NCBI GenBank assembly: GCA_029582155.1
Contig: CM055906.1
Span: forward strand, 18,152,437 to 18,216,436
Length of the DNA stretch: 64,000 nucleotides
From: Panopea generosa
Taxonomy: Eukaryota > Mollusca > Bivalvia > Adapedonta > Hiatellidae
Direction of reading: 5' to 3'
Below the pieces are notes generated by a model. It was not told the DNA's origin. It made no database searches and worked only from the letters and a program-made list of their open reading frames with translations. Below, piece by piece: positions 1-11,357 of the stretch (its first letter is position 1; each line of letters begins with the position of its first letter). The translations under genes were made by a program, and so were the position numbers.

Positions 1-222
1 CATTTTGTTTACATTTAACTTAACATGAAAAGACATCAGGCAATAAGCTGTTACTAACTTTGAAATAAATAACTTGCTAGGAAACAATGTGTTTGTGAAG
101 TCGGAAAGCATTTCAATTGAGGTATGATAGATTAATTATTTAATAAACAATCTAGCTATATGAATAAATGTAATTTGCCTACTATTTAAAAGGTGTCTTA
201 TTAACCATAAGTTCCATTTTAT
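1..222 (-). other. 3' flank of the MULE-SWIM-Ulp1 gene
   Basis: AT-rich sequence after the stop codon of the minus-strand gene. An AATAAA polyadenylation signal on the minus strand (217-222) directly abuts the TAA stop (223-225). No other feature was seen. Confidence 0.4.
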
Positions 223-293
223 TTAACATAAACTACCTTTTTCTTCATTCTTGACATCACATCCACATTTTGGGCAACAATCAGTGAGGAACT
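223..293 (-). CDS. Terminal exon, Cys-rich tail
   Basis: The acceptor is TTTTATAG. The exon encodes EFLTDCCPKCGCDVKNEEKG, then SLC and TAA. CCPKCGC may form a small zinc knuckle (inference). The phase is correct with the exon ending at 535. Confidence 0.65.
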
Positions 294-534
294 CTATAAA
301 ACAAACAGTAACTATTTGTATATGCAATAAATGTAAACATGATGGTTAACAAATCAAAGATTTTCATTTTATTTGTTAATTTGGTGAAATTGAACTTTTT
401 CGTAGGCTAAATAATTACATTTTTCTTTCATTTTGTTTGTGGAAAAAATATTATACATAGTTGTCTTTGTCAATAATCAAAATGTTCAGAACTTATGACC
501 TTTGGAGATGTAGCATGCCTTTTTTCTTCCTTAC

Positions 535-637
535 CTTCAAACAGCATGGCTTTTATTGCAACATTTTTCCTCATCTGTTCTAATTCTAGCCTGTCAATCT
601 GCATCATGGAAACCGATTGCAAATGTTTTTCTGCAAA
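535..637 (-). CDS. Ulp1-like protease exon 6, C-terminal helix
   Basis: The acceptor is TTTGAAG and the donor TTGAAG|GTAAGG, phase 1. The exon encodes FAEKHLQSVSMMQIDRLELE, then QMRKNVAIKAMLFE, an amphipathic helix that follows the catalytic Cys in Ulp1-like proteins. Confidence 0.65.
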
Positions 638-948
638 CTTCAAAATATTTTTTGCATTACAAATTACAGAAAAAAATGAATAGTTTAGAAAGAGTCAATG
701 GCCAACTTTACATTTTGACATAATCCAACTTTATATCTGTATATTTAGCACTGCATGAGAAAAATCTTTACAAATAATGCCATTAACAAGAGCTTAACTG
801 TTTTTCTGGGACCTGTTCTTAATTTAACAAGGAAAAATATGGCTTTTTTGGCTAATTCAAGGGCGGCAACTCTTGTGTTACTAATCAAGGATGCTACAGT
901 TCAGTTTTGGTAGAACGTCTACAAGAAGGGAAAATGGTGTATACTTAC

Positions 949-1069
949 TATCATACAATAAACACCACAGTTGTAACTATCCTCCTGTTGTACATGTGGC
1001 TGTGTGGTAACTGTCCATTCTGAAGAAATACTGTCTCCACTTCTTTCCTTGTAGAACTCAAAAAAATTT
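949..1069 (-). CDS. Ulp1-like protease exon 5 (catalytic Gln and Cys)
   Basis: The acceptor is GCATAACAG and the donor ATGATA|GTAAGT. The exon encodes NFFEFYKERSGDSISSEW, then VQQEDSYNCGVYCMI. Q..D...CGV(Y/F) is the oxyanion Gln and nucleophile Cys signature of C48 peptidases. The phase joins correctly with both neighbours. Confidence 0.85.
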
Positions 1070-1299
1070 CTGTTATGCAGTTAATAAATTTTTGAAGAAT
1101 GAGCTTATGATAAGAATAAATGTTTATATTCTTAAATATCTTCAAATAGTGTAATGTTACAAATACGTCAACCAGTTAAAACAGGCCATCCGAGGAAAAT
1201 AATTTTAATGCAAAGACAGGTTATATATAAAGACCCTTAGCATCTGACAATAACTTGATTAAGGTTACAATTCTGTATAATTTAAAGAGCAAAATATAC

Positions 1300-1388
1300 C
1301 TCCATCCAGACAAAACTGATTCCATTTCTACCTGATGCTCCTTAACAGGATTAAAAAAGAATAATTTTGCAGAAAGAATATCATTAAT
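1300..1388 (-). CDS. Ulp1-like protease exon 4 (Asn at the Asp position)
   Basis: The acceptor is TTTACAG and the donor TGGAG|GTATAT, phase 2. The exon encodes AKLFFFNPVKEHQVEMESVL. The usual catalytic Asp (as in FLDP or YLDS) is replaced by Asn in FFNP. Whether this is functional variation or decay cannot be told here. Confidence 0.7.
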
Positions 1389-2173
1389 CTGTAAATAAAT
1401 ATTTTTCCTTTTAATAATGGTAAACTAAAGCTGTGGTATATAATGAAACAAGAGCACAGCAAATGGGTGCAGACGTGCTTCTTTTTAAAAGTCCATTAAG
1501 TAAGTCAGTCAGTACTGTAAAATTCTTTTAACATGATGGGTAACAGTTTACGGAATCAACCCTATTATTGCAAAAATATTAATTCACACCATATCTTAAC
1601 TAAAAAAATTAACTGGACAGTCCATTAAGTAGGTCAAGGTCAGTGATGTGAACTTTTTTTAACATGATAGTGATCCATTTGCAAAATCAATACCTATTAC
1701 TGAAAAACAAAAAAGGATATTTTTTTTTAAATTATTTTATAAAATTACAAGCTTAACAAAAAACTTTAACCAAAGTTTTTGGAATCTAAAGTATGGAAAC
1801 TTAGCTATATGAATTGTTTGTATAACACAATATGAGTGTGTTTATGAAGTTTAGTTTGTAACATAAGTACTTTGTTCAGAAACAGAGAAAAGGGTGAGCT
1901 AAACATAAAACTTAACCAACGAACGACGAAGATGACAACAACGCTGACGCGGCCAATGCCAGGGTCATCACAATAGCTCTTTGGTGTTTTTTTTTAAAAT
2001 AAGGCGACGAGCTAAAAATGTTATTTTAAAGCACAATTTCCCTAAAATTGAATGTTCACATCAAGCACTTATATATAAAAGTATATATATATTTCAAACA
2101 CCACTGAAAAGGATTTATAAATTATATATGAGAATTTAGCGGATTAAATTCTGGAAGCAACCGACTGACTCAC
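1389..2173. other. Intron, with end of a GAGCTAAA-type repeat near 1900
   Basis: This AT-rich intron holds an approximate duplication of a segment containing GTCCATTAAGTA (1490-1680). At 1890-1985 there is a degraded copy of the repeat family seen in full at 2625-3630 (GGTGAGCTAAA, then an ACGACGAAG-rich stretch and a CATCACAATAGCTC end). Confidence 0.4.
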
Positions 2174-2233
2174 AATCAACATCCAATGTAAACTTCTATT
2201 GTAGACACCAAGTACAACCTCATAGTCATTCAA
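2174..2233 (-). CDS. Ulp1-like protease exon 3 (catalytic His)
   Basis: This 20-codon exon has acceptor TTTTCAG and donor GATT|GTGAGT. It encodes LNDYEVVLGVYNRSLHWMLI. The HW pair is the catalytic histidine motif of C48 proteases. Phase is 0 on both sides. Confidence 0.8.
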
Positions 2234-2400
2234 CTGAAAATCAAACAAAGTTATATGATTAATTGCAACTTCATTCATAAAAGGAAATCACAAATAAAAC
2301 TAAAAGTGGTTATACTTATAGTCATATTTCTTTACAAAAGACAAAGGTTATGTTTACTTAAGAATAAAAAACTAAATTTCTTTGATAAAAGAGTAGTCAC

Positions 2401-2532
2401 CTTGAAGTTTACAGACTGAGGTTGGTATGTTCCAGTTACAATCTGGTTCATCTGGGAATTAACCAGATGCAAAACCTTCTTTCCTTTGTCAGTTTCCCAT
2501 GTGGCCAACATTTTCAGGAAGCAGTCTATCAT
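2401..2532 (-). CDS. Ulp1-like protease exon 2
   Basis: This 44-codon phase-0 exon has acceptor TTTTCAG and donor TTCAAG|GTGACT. It encodes MIDCFLKMLATWETDKGKKV, then TYQPQSVNFK. It continues directly from WLTDN, matching WLND..I..Y...L of Ulp1-family enzymes. Confidence 0.75.
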
Positions 2533-2624
2533 CTGAAAATCCAAACATTTGAAATTATAAATTTATTTTTCATTACAATTAACAATCTTTATGTTGTAAA
2601 CATGTACAGATAACAAGCAAATAA

Positions 2625-3630
2625 ATAAGAGGGCCAAGATGGACATATATCCCTCACCTGACTGATTTTGAGTCACCCAACTGAAGTAGATTATATAATA
2701 CATGTACATTCAAAATTTCAGAAAAACGAGATAGGCAAGTAGTTAGAATTTTTATTTGTTTTGAAGATGTAACAGATGCATAGAAGAGTTCAAACTTGGT
2801 AGAGGTTCACCATGGTAAATGTCAGTGAAATTACATCAAAATCAGGTCAGTAGATTGACAAGAAGGCTTTTGAAGTTTTTACTATAGCTGCCTATATAGT
2901 AAACTAGCACCTCACTGTGTTAACAAAACACAACAGCTTGAACTAAGTTGGTAAAGGGTAACCCAAGGAACATTTCTGCGAAATATTTTTAAAATCGATC
3001 CGGTGGTTTCTGACAAGAAGATTTTTTAAGTTTTTACTATAGCTTATATAGTAAATTAACCCCACTCCCTGGCCGCTATGTTTTTTAGTTTATACTAATT
3101 TATTTTAGCTCCATTGCGATGAAAGCTCAAAGCTTATATGAACCGCTCTCGAGTTTGCTTCCTGGGTAGAACCAGTACTGAGTGTTGTTTTATGAGAGGC
3201 ATCGGGTCGAGTTTGGGATCGAACCCGCAACCTCTGGCGTGAGCGGCCAACACTCTATCCATTAGACTACCGTTTTTTGATGAATCAAGATGGCTTGAAC
3301 AAACTTGGTAGAGGGTCACCCAAGGAACATTCTGTGAAACTATTTTAAAATTGAGCCAGTAGTTTCTGACAAGAAGATTTTTTAAGTTTTTAATATAGCT
3401 TATATAGTAAACTAACCCCATCCCCTGGCGGCCATGTTTTTTGACGAATCAAGATGGCTTTAACAAACTTGGTAGAGGGTCACCTAAGGAACATTTCTGT
3501 GAAGTTATATAAAAATTGGCCCAGTGGTTTTAGAAAAGTTTTTAGAAGCTAAAAGTTAACGACGGACGGCAGACGATGGACACCAGGCGATCACAAAAGC
3601 TCACCTGTGGGCCTTTGGCTCAGGTGAGCT
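2625..3630 (+). repeat. Interspersed repeat ending in CTCAGGTGAGCTAAAA, internally tandem
   Basis: It contains about three copies of a 150-370-bp module (AACAAACTTGGTAGAGGGTC, then CAGTGGTTT and GACAAGAAGATTTTTTAAG). It ends with a small palindrome (AGCTCACCTG, GGCCTTTGGC, CAGGTGAGCT), a hallmark I associate with bivalve intronic repeats. A tRNA-headed SINE is nested at about 3079-3272 inside its poly-T. Confidence 0.6.
3079..3272 (-). mobile_element. tRNA-headed SINE, family C (nested)
   Basis: On the minus strand a tRNA-like head (GTCTAATGGATAGAGTG, then GGTTGCGGGTTCGATCCC) is followed by CAACACTCAGTACTGGTTCT and an AATAAATTAGTATAAACT end. It lies inside a T-run that is uninterrupted in a sister module at 3436. 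Relatives lie at 29190, 42088, 56185 and 62835. Confidence 0.7.
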
Positions 3631-3760
3631 AAAATCACTTTCCATTACAAGCTTTTCCCTCTGGTACAATATATTAACAGAAAAGTGAGTGTAATCTTAA
3701 TATTACATCTTAATAAGGGAATAGGTGTTGCCTGAAAAAAGTAAAATAAATTATTCTTAC

Positions 3761-3891
3761 ATTGTCTGTCAGCCACTCGGTACCTTTCAGAGATCTTATG
3801 TCTGCATCTGTTATTGACAAACCCATCACTTTTGCCACTGGAATGTTATAGTCTTTTGGGAGTTGCCATAATTTCTCCACAAGTTTGTAAG
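3761..3891 (-). CDS. Ulp1-like protease exon 1 (TEWLTDN)
   Basis: The acceptor is TACCTGCAG and the donor ACAAT|GTAAGA. The phase fits the SWIM exon exactly (G+CT gives Ala). The exon encodes LVEKLWQLPKDYNIPVAKVM and SITDADIRSLKGTEWLTDN. The L..L....WL.D pattern is the entry motif of C48/Ulp1 proteases. Confidence 0.75.
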
Positions 3892-4313
3892 CTGCAGGTA
3901 CATTTAAGAAGAAACCAAAATCACATACACTATCACTAGCAACAGATTAATAAAATAGCAAAGACCCGATAGGCCTGAGAAAGACTCATTAATTGCGCAA
4001 ATAATTTAGGAATTTGAAAAACATTCAAGATTGTATATACGTTATATACAAGAAAAAGTGTGTGGATGAACGACAGACAATACATCATGACATAAACTGT
4101 CTGTATTAAATCACTTTCTTTGACATGAGACTTTTTTCTAGTCAAATTTAAATTCCCTTTTTTTCTTGCAATTTCTAGTAAGTGCCAATTTTTTCTACTT
4201 GCTATACTTGGAGATGTACTTGCATTTTTATATTAGAAGAGGGTAGGAGTAAATAGGGGAGTAATTTATAAAAAAAGTTTCGAATCCTGAAGTTTTTATC
4301 ACTAAATGATATA

Positions 4314-4542
4314 ATGGGGTTGGATGCCATTTTCAACACATTTCAGGTTATATAGCATACCAGTTTAATTGGTGGAGAAAGACCTCAGAATGAATCCGAG
4401 TTGAACCACCGTCCTTTCCGCAAGTAACTGGCAAACTTTCTCACAAAGTTTTTGGATTGAGCAGGACTTGAACTTACAACCTCAGCGGTGAGAGGTAAGT
4501 ATCATTAGACGACAGCGTCCTTAAGCAATCGGCCACGGAGGA
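4314..4542 (-). mobile_element. tRNA-headed SINE, family A
   Basis: Minus-strand head CCTCCGTGGCCGATTGCTTA with B-box-like AAGTTCAAGTCC, then CCAAAAACTTTGTGAGAAAG, GTTACTTGCGG, and a body ending in CCTGAAATGTGTTGAAAATG. Relatives lie at 5990 (fragment), 27447, 38899, 53768 and 54048. Confidence 0.7.
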
Positions 4543-5786
4543 CCATTTCTGCCTGTGATGCTACTTGGGAGTCCTCAAATCCTGAAATAAAGACACCTTT
4601 GCCTATATAGCAAATCCTTCTGTAAAAAAATTTATAGAAAAAAAAAAAATACTTAAACTGGCGTGAATAACATAAAAAATTATACAAAGATTTGAAAAAA
4701 AATATCAAAGTTCATTTCAAACCTTTGGCAACATTTGGAAATCCAACAATAAATAAAAAATTAAATTGTTTCTCGTCTTTTTCTTACATTACAACTGCCA
4801 TTTCAGTATTATTATCATCACATTTATCACAATGTCTTTACATTGTCCTCAATTGCAAGTACAAAAGAAACAATACAAAAATGCATTACGTTAAAACAAA
4901 TACAAATTCTACCTGTCTGTGGGATTCTGGTTTCAAGAATGGTAACTGATTTTTCGGTACTGCTCAATTTTTTTCCTTAAATAAAACCAAATAACTAAAA
5001 CAAACACATGAACAATTGATATGGGTTTTTCATACAGCTATTTAAAGTCTGACTATTGCCTATTACAATTTCTTGTTAAGCTGTAAACATTCTATAAACA
5101 AAAGAAATTAAATGTTCATAACATTATGTTATATGAATATAAAATAAAGTCCTTTAGAATGCAACAGCAGGTCCATCTGCTCAGGCTAAGATCGCAACAG
5201 GAATATGTTTGGCAACATATTTGCTCCAAATAGCAACCTGTGTATTAAAAATATCAGAAAGTCTATAATATGAACTAACGCATTGCCTCTCTTGGGGTCG
5301 AACTTCAATTTTATAAGTATAGTAAACAAACAAATACTAAATACACTTTATAGTACATGTATTATATGTTTAGGATAGCATTGCAGATGTTTCCATTATA
5401 TATTTAATATGTATTATGTTTATCATAAATAAATCACTTATTATATGATTGAAACTTTATTCAAGGAACTATATCTCTAATTCCTTGGTTTGCAAAACAA
5501 AATCAAACGTTATAAGCATCATAAATGGTAGTGCGACATATTGCACATCTCTAGGAGCCTTTTAAAGTTTTTTTTATTTTGCGTCTCCCGAATTATGGAC
5601 AGCAGAAACGATATCCAAATAATAAAGAAGCTGTTCATTCACGCCTTATTTAATCAAGCTACATAAATGGATGCTGGTCACAAAATACCTTTTGACGTGG
5701 GTTTTTCTTCGGTTATAAATGTTTCTTGCATAATATAAATGTCACAGTGTGTACCTAAACTGTTAGGAGAGAAACATATGTCAACT

Positions 5787-5858
5787 GTCTGGTTAGCTCA
5801 GTCGGTAGAGCACTTGACCTGTAAGTGAAAGGTCCCAAGTTCGAGTCTGCAATGGTGC
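5787..5858 (+). other. tRNA-like sequence (pseudogene or SINE head)
   Basis: It has an excellent A box (TAGCTCAGTCGGTAGAGCA) and a B box close to consensus (AGTTCGAGTCT). The acceptor ends do not pair well and the anticodon loop lacks U33, so this is not called a functional tRNA. Confidence 0.45.
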
Positions 5859-6759
5859 ATATTTTTCTTGCCTTATTACATAAACATAATACATGTCTAT
5901 ACTATAGTTTACACTGAGCAGATAGCCAGTATGTATTTTTAGTGGGGTTTCAAAACAATTTCAAAACAGACCTAGAAGACAAAGTAACCAATCACAGTGC
6001 AGCCACCGTCCTTTTGTAAGTAACCTTAAATTTCTCACAAAATGTTTTTAGACTACCAGAGCGAAGATTGATCCGACAACTTCGGCAGTGAAAAGGAAAT
6101 GGTTATTTAAAAACAACACTATGGACAACTCTGCCACAGAAGGAACCATTTGTATAATTCAAAACACCAGACATTCATACTGTATTCAAGCATAAATAGA
6201 GTTCTTGCAGTTTAAATGTTAAAATATGACTTAACCAAATGTATATTTCTGGACAAATGTTGGAAACGTCTAGGACACAGGACTAGACTAAAATTTAAGA
6301 GAAGGCTCTGGTCATGGCAGTAATTTGAACCTCCATCTCCCATGTACCAAGAAAAAACAACAGCATTGTGCATGACTGCATACATAAACCAACACATTTA
6401 CTTAAGTTCCCAAATTAGCAGCTGAGGCATCCAAATATATATGAAATATACAATCTGGACATAGGTTCCCTTCAGTTCTTGTCCAGACACTTCTACCATC
6501 TGGTTGTAATACTAAACAAGACAAACAAAATAGACAAAAAATATAGACCATGTATGATTATAAACTGCAGTCCACGGAAAATATACTTTTCGAATGTAAG
6601 GCAGTCAGAAAGAGTAAGCATAAGTTAGTAGCATTTTGTCCATGCAGCAGCAAACATTACAAAAAAATATACATTTTTAAAAGAGAATAATTTCATTAAA
6701 AAATAAAACAGACATTTCTTTTTTTCACCATATCTAAGCCATCTCTTTTCATGTTGTTC

Positions 6760-6830
6760 GCAACTGCTGGGATTCGAACCCAGAACTTCTACAAAAGTGA
6801 AGATGTGTTTGCCAGTTACACCACAGAAGC
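6760..6830 (-). other. tRNA-like sequence (pseudogene)
   Basis: The minus strand has a perfect B box and T stem (CTGGGTTCGAATCCCAG) and an A-box-like TGGTGTAACTGG. The acceptor stem pairs at about 5 of 7 positions. A 7-base loop CTTTTGT would give anticodon TTT. It looks like a degenerate tRNA. Confidence 0.45.
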
Positions 6831-7314
6831 ATATCATGTACTAAGATAATGGACTTAAATATTTACCAAATCAAATTATGTAAATTAATAGAAATTAATA
6901 TTTAAAATAGCCCAAATTTCTATTAATAAAATGCACTCTTGTAACACAGCACTACATGTTTGTTTTCTAATACTATATACATGTAGTATAATAACAAATT
7001 TTGTGAAATTAAAAATTAGATCGACTTCTCCTTTTTTATGGGGGAAAACGCTTCAACAATCTGGAAGCTAGTCTTTAATCGAAATATACAGGTATTGATT
7101 TCAAGTCAGGTTGAAACATCTAAAGCATCAGCTGTGTGTTTTATGGTATTTTTTACATAAATATCTGTACTTTATAAAATGGTTAAATTTTGATATCTCG
7201 GTCCCAAATAAATACCCCCACTTTGTAAAATGAATCGCACCTTGGGAGTTTATTCATGTTATACGTTAAGTCTATAATGTATCTGACTGTCAATTCAAGG
7301 GTTGTGATCCAATT

Positions 7315-7641
7315 GATGGTACTTGCGGGTAAAATTTTAATATGTCAAATAAGGGCAATAATTTGCATTTTATTCACGCAAGAGTTATCTGACTTATTCA
7401 TTGTAGTATGTTTTATGACTGGGAAGTCTTGTGTTAAGTTTAAATCAAATCAAATACATTGAGTGGTTGATGAAATATGGACAAGATGGTACTTGCAAGC
7501 AAATCTAACCAGAATTTTTAAGTCAAACAAGGGCAATAATTTGCATTATATTAATCCAAGAGTTATCTAACTTAGTTATCATAGTATGTTTGATGACTGC
7601 GAAGTGTTTTGTTAAGTTTCAAGTCAATACATGCAATGGAT
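7315..7641 (+). repeat. Dimeric repeat, about 160-170 bp units
   Basis: Two diverged head-to-tail copies share GATGGTACTTGC, AAGGGCAATAATTTGCAT, AAGAGTTATCT and GTTAAGTTT in the same order. It is intronic, and I see no coding sequence in it. Confidence 0.6.
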
Positions 7642-8420
7642 ATTAAGAATGGGACTTGCACACAAAACTTCAACCGATAATATGCAGACGCACCATGTTT
7701 ATCAATACAATTGTTTATTATCATCAAGATTGACCAACCTATTTCGCCATATTTGGCCAGGTCATCCTAAAAGAATGTTTGATTGCTGTGTCTCGACTCA
7801 GTATTTTAAAGAAAAATGGACAGATATCATGAAAAAATAAAAAGTTAACGCTTTGAAAGGCAATAAAATGTTAAAGTAGCTGCAATTTTTAGCGAGTAAG
7901 AAGGAGCACAGCAAACACATGCCCCACTTGTTTTATTTTGATGCCAGAGTGAACCCTCCATTACTGAGAGCACTTCTGTGCTAAAGATCAGGTACCTGCC
8001 ACATGTGAAGTTGTTGGTTCAAGTCAAGCTATATACATACAATTTATTAGAGTTAACCAATTTCCCCTGAAAGGTTCTACTCAGACTTATGATGTTACTT
8101 TTTGGAATATACAGAAGACCTTACGATACCTTTTTTATGTTTTTGTTCATTATTGCACCTAGAGTACAGCTTGCATTGTCACTACAAGGCACTGTTCACC
8201 CATTATCAACTTCCACATGTACACTTTTTGCCCCATGCCATTACCCTTGCCCGGGGCTGTTATCAAAATAAGGATTCTGGGTAGTGTTAATGCCCTGCCT
8301 AAATGAATTCTGAGTAGTGATAACAGTTACGCCCTGCTCATCGGAATTATGCAAGGAATGTATATATATGCCCAATGTAACAGTGATAATAGATAAAATT
8401 TAATATAAATATAACTATAC

Positions 8421-9067
8421 CTCCCTTAGATGGTACCATCTGCTTCATTTTTGCATGCAAACGGCTCAAATCTTCATATATTTCTTCAAAGTTTTCTCTT
8501 TTATTTATCAAGAACAGAAGATGGTTGATATTTGAAGATAGAGCCTTGTATCTTGACCCCACTGCTTGAGTTTTCTTGTTGTTCTGCCGAGGTGTTGGTG
8601 ACTTCCACTTTCAAAGTCATGTCTTCAAGGGAAGGTGAATTTTCTTCATGTCTTCTCATTGCCTCATCGAAGTTACAGGAGTTTTTCAGATCTGGGTCAA
8701 TGCAGAAGTGTGGGCAGTCTCTGTATTCTTCACTCAAAGATTCCCAATTGCAACCTGGGTATACAGTAAGAATGGCAAGCATATGCTTGCAAGGCAAATG
8801 ATATCTCTGCCAGTCTTTGCAGCTACAACTGAGAAGTGAGTTACCAAGATTTACAGAGTACTGATCTGTTCTGTCGACACTGATAACAGAGAACACTTTT
8901 TTGTCTTCCATTTCTTTCATGTTCTTTACGGAATCTCATCCTTCATGGGTGGTAGTCTTTTGACACAATGTTGAAGAAACATTTTTGGTCTATTGTGTAG
9001 AAATGATGGCAACTTCGTTGTGTACTTTCTACACATATCCATACTTTTAATGTTATATTCAACATAT
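8421..9067 (-). pseudogene. SWIM zinc-finger exon with two compensating frameshifts
   Basis: The acceptor is GCATTACAG and the donor GGGAG|GTATAG, phase 1. The first part encodes FLHNRPKMFLQHCVKRLPPM. A frameshift near 8930 moves to the frame KVFSVISVDRTDQYSVN, with the SWIM motif CSCKDWQRYHLPCKH, then YPGCNWESLS. A second shift near 8565 returns to the original frame (SRYKALSSNINHLLFL). The exon ends in the same frame it began, so the two indels cancel in phase while leaving stops between. The SWIM zinc ligands (C, C, C, H) are all intact. Confidence 0.8.
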
Positions 9068-9510
9068 CTGTAATGCATATGATAATACAGATATCTGTAG
9101 GTACAAATGTTAAAGTTTATATATTAAGTTAATATATATGAAAATTAATCTCAACATGTCAGCTCACTTAAGTTTTACCGAAAACAAGTGCTATATTACA
9201 ATCATAGAATAGAACAAAAAACATAAACATGCCTTGCTTACAATGTTGTGACTGAACATTTTAGAATAATAGCAAATAAATGTCAAGCCTTCATTAAAAT
9301 TTAGCTTGTAATAACTGTAAACATGTCAACATACACATCTTCCTTCAGAATAAACATTTCATAAACAGTTATGGCCAAACCATTGTTTTGATGGTAAACA
9401 ATTTATTTATACTGAGCAATTATTGAATTTCTTAGGCTGGGAGCAACAAATGTTTCCTATATTTGTTAAAAGTTAACTTCTGAATTACTTTTAATTATTA
9501 TGTTTCATAC

Positions 9511-9686
9511 TTCTTGTAACTATCTGGAAGAAATCTGGCAATTATCGTTGTTATCAAACTTGTCAGAGTGCCGTCTGTGTAGCCAGTGAGGTAGAATTTT
9601 TTAAGTTTGTGATGTTGTCTTTCTAGCCCATTTGTCGTATTGACTCTTATGTTTACAAGAGATTTCCTGAAACATTGGACCCATCT
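9511..9686 (-). CDS. MULE C-terminal exon, RWVQCFRK
   Basis: The acceptor is TTCTTTTAG and the donor AAGAA|GTATGA, phase 2. The exon encodes RWVQCFRKSLVNIRVNTTNG, then LERQHHKLKKFYL. The R-W and N-T-NG-E/R motif, the third acidic region of MULE transposases, is present. It joins precisely to the next exon (AA+A gives Lys, then YVEYN). Confidence 0.8.
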
Positions 9687-10470
9687 CTAAAAGAAAGAAG
9701 AACTTATTACATTTGCTCAATGTTAGTAATTCTAAACATAATGTCATATGTTTAACATATTGATATTTAATTTATCCAATGTGTTTGTTAAAGCACTACA
9801 CATAATTATATTGAATTCTGCATTCTACATTGCATTTACTGCTTGACTCTATAAGCAATGCCACTGTCCGACATAGTTAACACAAGATCACGACTAAGCC
9901 CAAGCTTTCTTCATGGGTTGTTTGTTATTTATTTATTTACCTTGTCAAGGTAGCTAGAAACTACATCAAATGAAATTATCTTATCCATTTGCAAATTTTG
10001 AAGAAAGTACCGGTGATGGGTGATGGTTGTTGAGAGGTTACGATAAGTAACTAAATATTTTAGTGATGAAAATAGTTTTTTTATATATTTTTAAAGGGAA
10101 CATAGAACCAACTCTAAAATCATTAAGCAAGGTTTAAAAGAAGTTATATGCCATGTCCCTTACACAAAAATCAAACTATGCTTTTACCTATGATCAGAAT
10201 ATATAAAGGTTGATTTTCCAGTTAAGTCGTTTATTAACTTAACATACTGTATTAAAAAGTATTCTCTGAATGGGTAGGAATTAAAAGCATAATTCTCTAT
10301 TGTTGTCGTGACGATACTATCACAAACTGTATGCTAACCTTCACAGTTTCCGCTTTGCTGGACTTAATATTGTTCTTGTGGTGGTGACATACGAAACACA
10401 CTAGCTAAGTGATATACATAACTGCATTCTTTTTAAACCATATAGTTCAACACTTGCAAGAAATTCTTAC

Positions 10471-10606
10471 TTTGCTTTGAGATAACCATTTCTTCTCGAA
10501 CCATGAACTCAAGTCAGAATTTCCTTTCCAGTATTCGGAGTTCCTAAGAACAGATACAGCATCCTCGAATTCAGTTTCGTTTGAAGCTTCTGCAGCAATA
10601 CTCAAT
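10471..10606 (-). CDS. MULE C-terminal helical exon
   Basis: The acceptor is TTTATACAG and the donor GCAAA|GTAAGA. The exon encodes LSIAAEASNETEFEDAVSVL followed by SEYWKG and WFEKKWLSQSK. Family members have the same SxVW..LxxWFxxxWLSQ pattern just before the RW motif. It ends in phase 0 and continues into RWVQCFRK. Confidence 0.75.
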
Positions 10607-11247
10607 CTGTATAAATGAAATAAACGATCCAGTATAAACTTCTCATCAGTCATAAAGATTCAAAGAAAGATACGTCTGTGTCCATGTCATTCCCCCATCT
10701 GGCTTAGTGATCTAGTTCTTGACCCTTGGTGACCAAATCGCAAACCTTTACACTATATTATAAGTACAAATATAAATGTGGAAGCAAATCTTTATTCTAA
10801 TAAAAAAATCATTACTAATACAACTTGATCAGCATAAAAAATAAATATTGATAGTTTAATCCAGATTCCTAAAAACTTTACACAGATCTTCTTGTAAGTA
10901 TTAGTGGTATATGCCAAGACCTGGCCCTAAAGAGGATGTAATCAGCAGCCATCTTCAAATGCGACCTTGATTTATGAGGCTGTTATGCACGACACATCGT
11001 CATCTCATTTAGATCGTTTGTGCCAATTTTTAAAAAAAAAAAAATCCATGTATGAAAAAGTTACAGACTGGACATCAAATCTCGAACAGATGACACAATT
11101 TGCAATTTGTATATAAAAGTGATTATTTTGCTGAAATATAAGAATTATTAGACCTATCCATCTAACACCTTTAATGCACTTAATTTTGCACTGATACTAG
11201 TTTATCAAAATGGCTTTTAAACCAAAAAATGACAAGAAAAATACAAC

Positions 11248-11357
11248 TAACAATTTCATAACTTCATCTTTGACATGCTGGCAACCATTTGCTCCAGATC
11301 TTAACCATCTATCCCATGCCTGCATTCTGTGAAAATCACACAAGTATGTGAAGCAAC
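11248..11357 (-). CDS. MULE CDFHR..AWDRW exon
   Basis: The acceptor is a strong pyrimidine tract ending in CAG. The exon encodes GCFTYLCDFHRMQAWDRWL, the conserved Cys-Asp-Phe-His-Arg and Ala-Trp motif of this transposase family. The donor is weak (TTA|GTTGTA), and used literally it does not give the phase of the next exon, so the 3' edge is uncertain or has decayed. Confidence 0.75.

Larger units (their letters stand above)
4543..8420. other. Long intron with tRNA-like sequences and dispersed repeats
   Basis: No exon with family similarity was seen between the protease exon at 3891 and the SWIM exon at 8421. The intron holds a family-A SINE fragment (about 5990-6115), two tRNA-like sequences, and a dimeric repeat at 7315-7641. 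The rest is AT-rich. Confidence 0.4.

Noticed and set aside
5787..5858. Functional tRNA gene
   Set aside because: Acceptor stem does not pair and the anticodon loop lacks U33.
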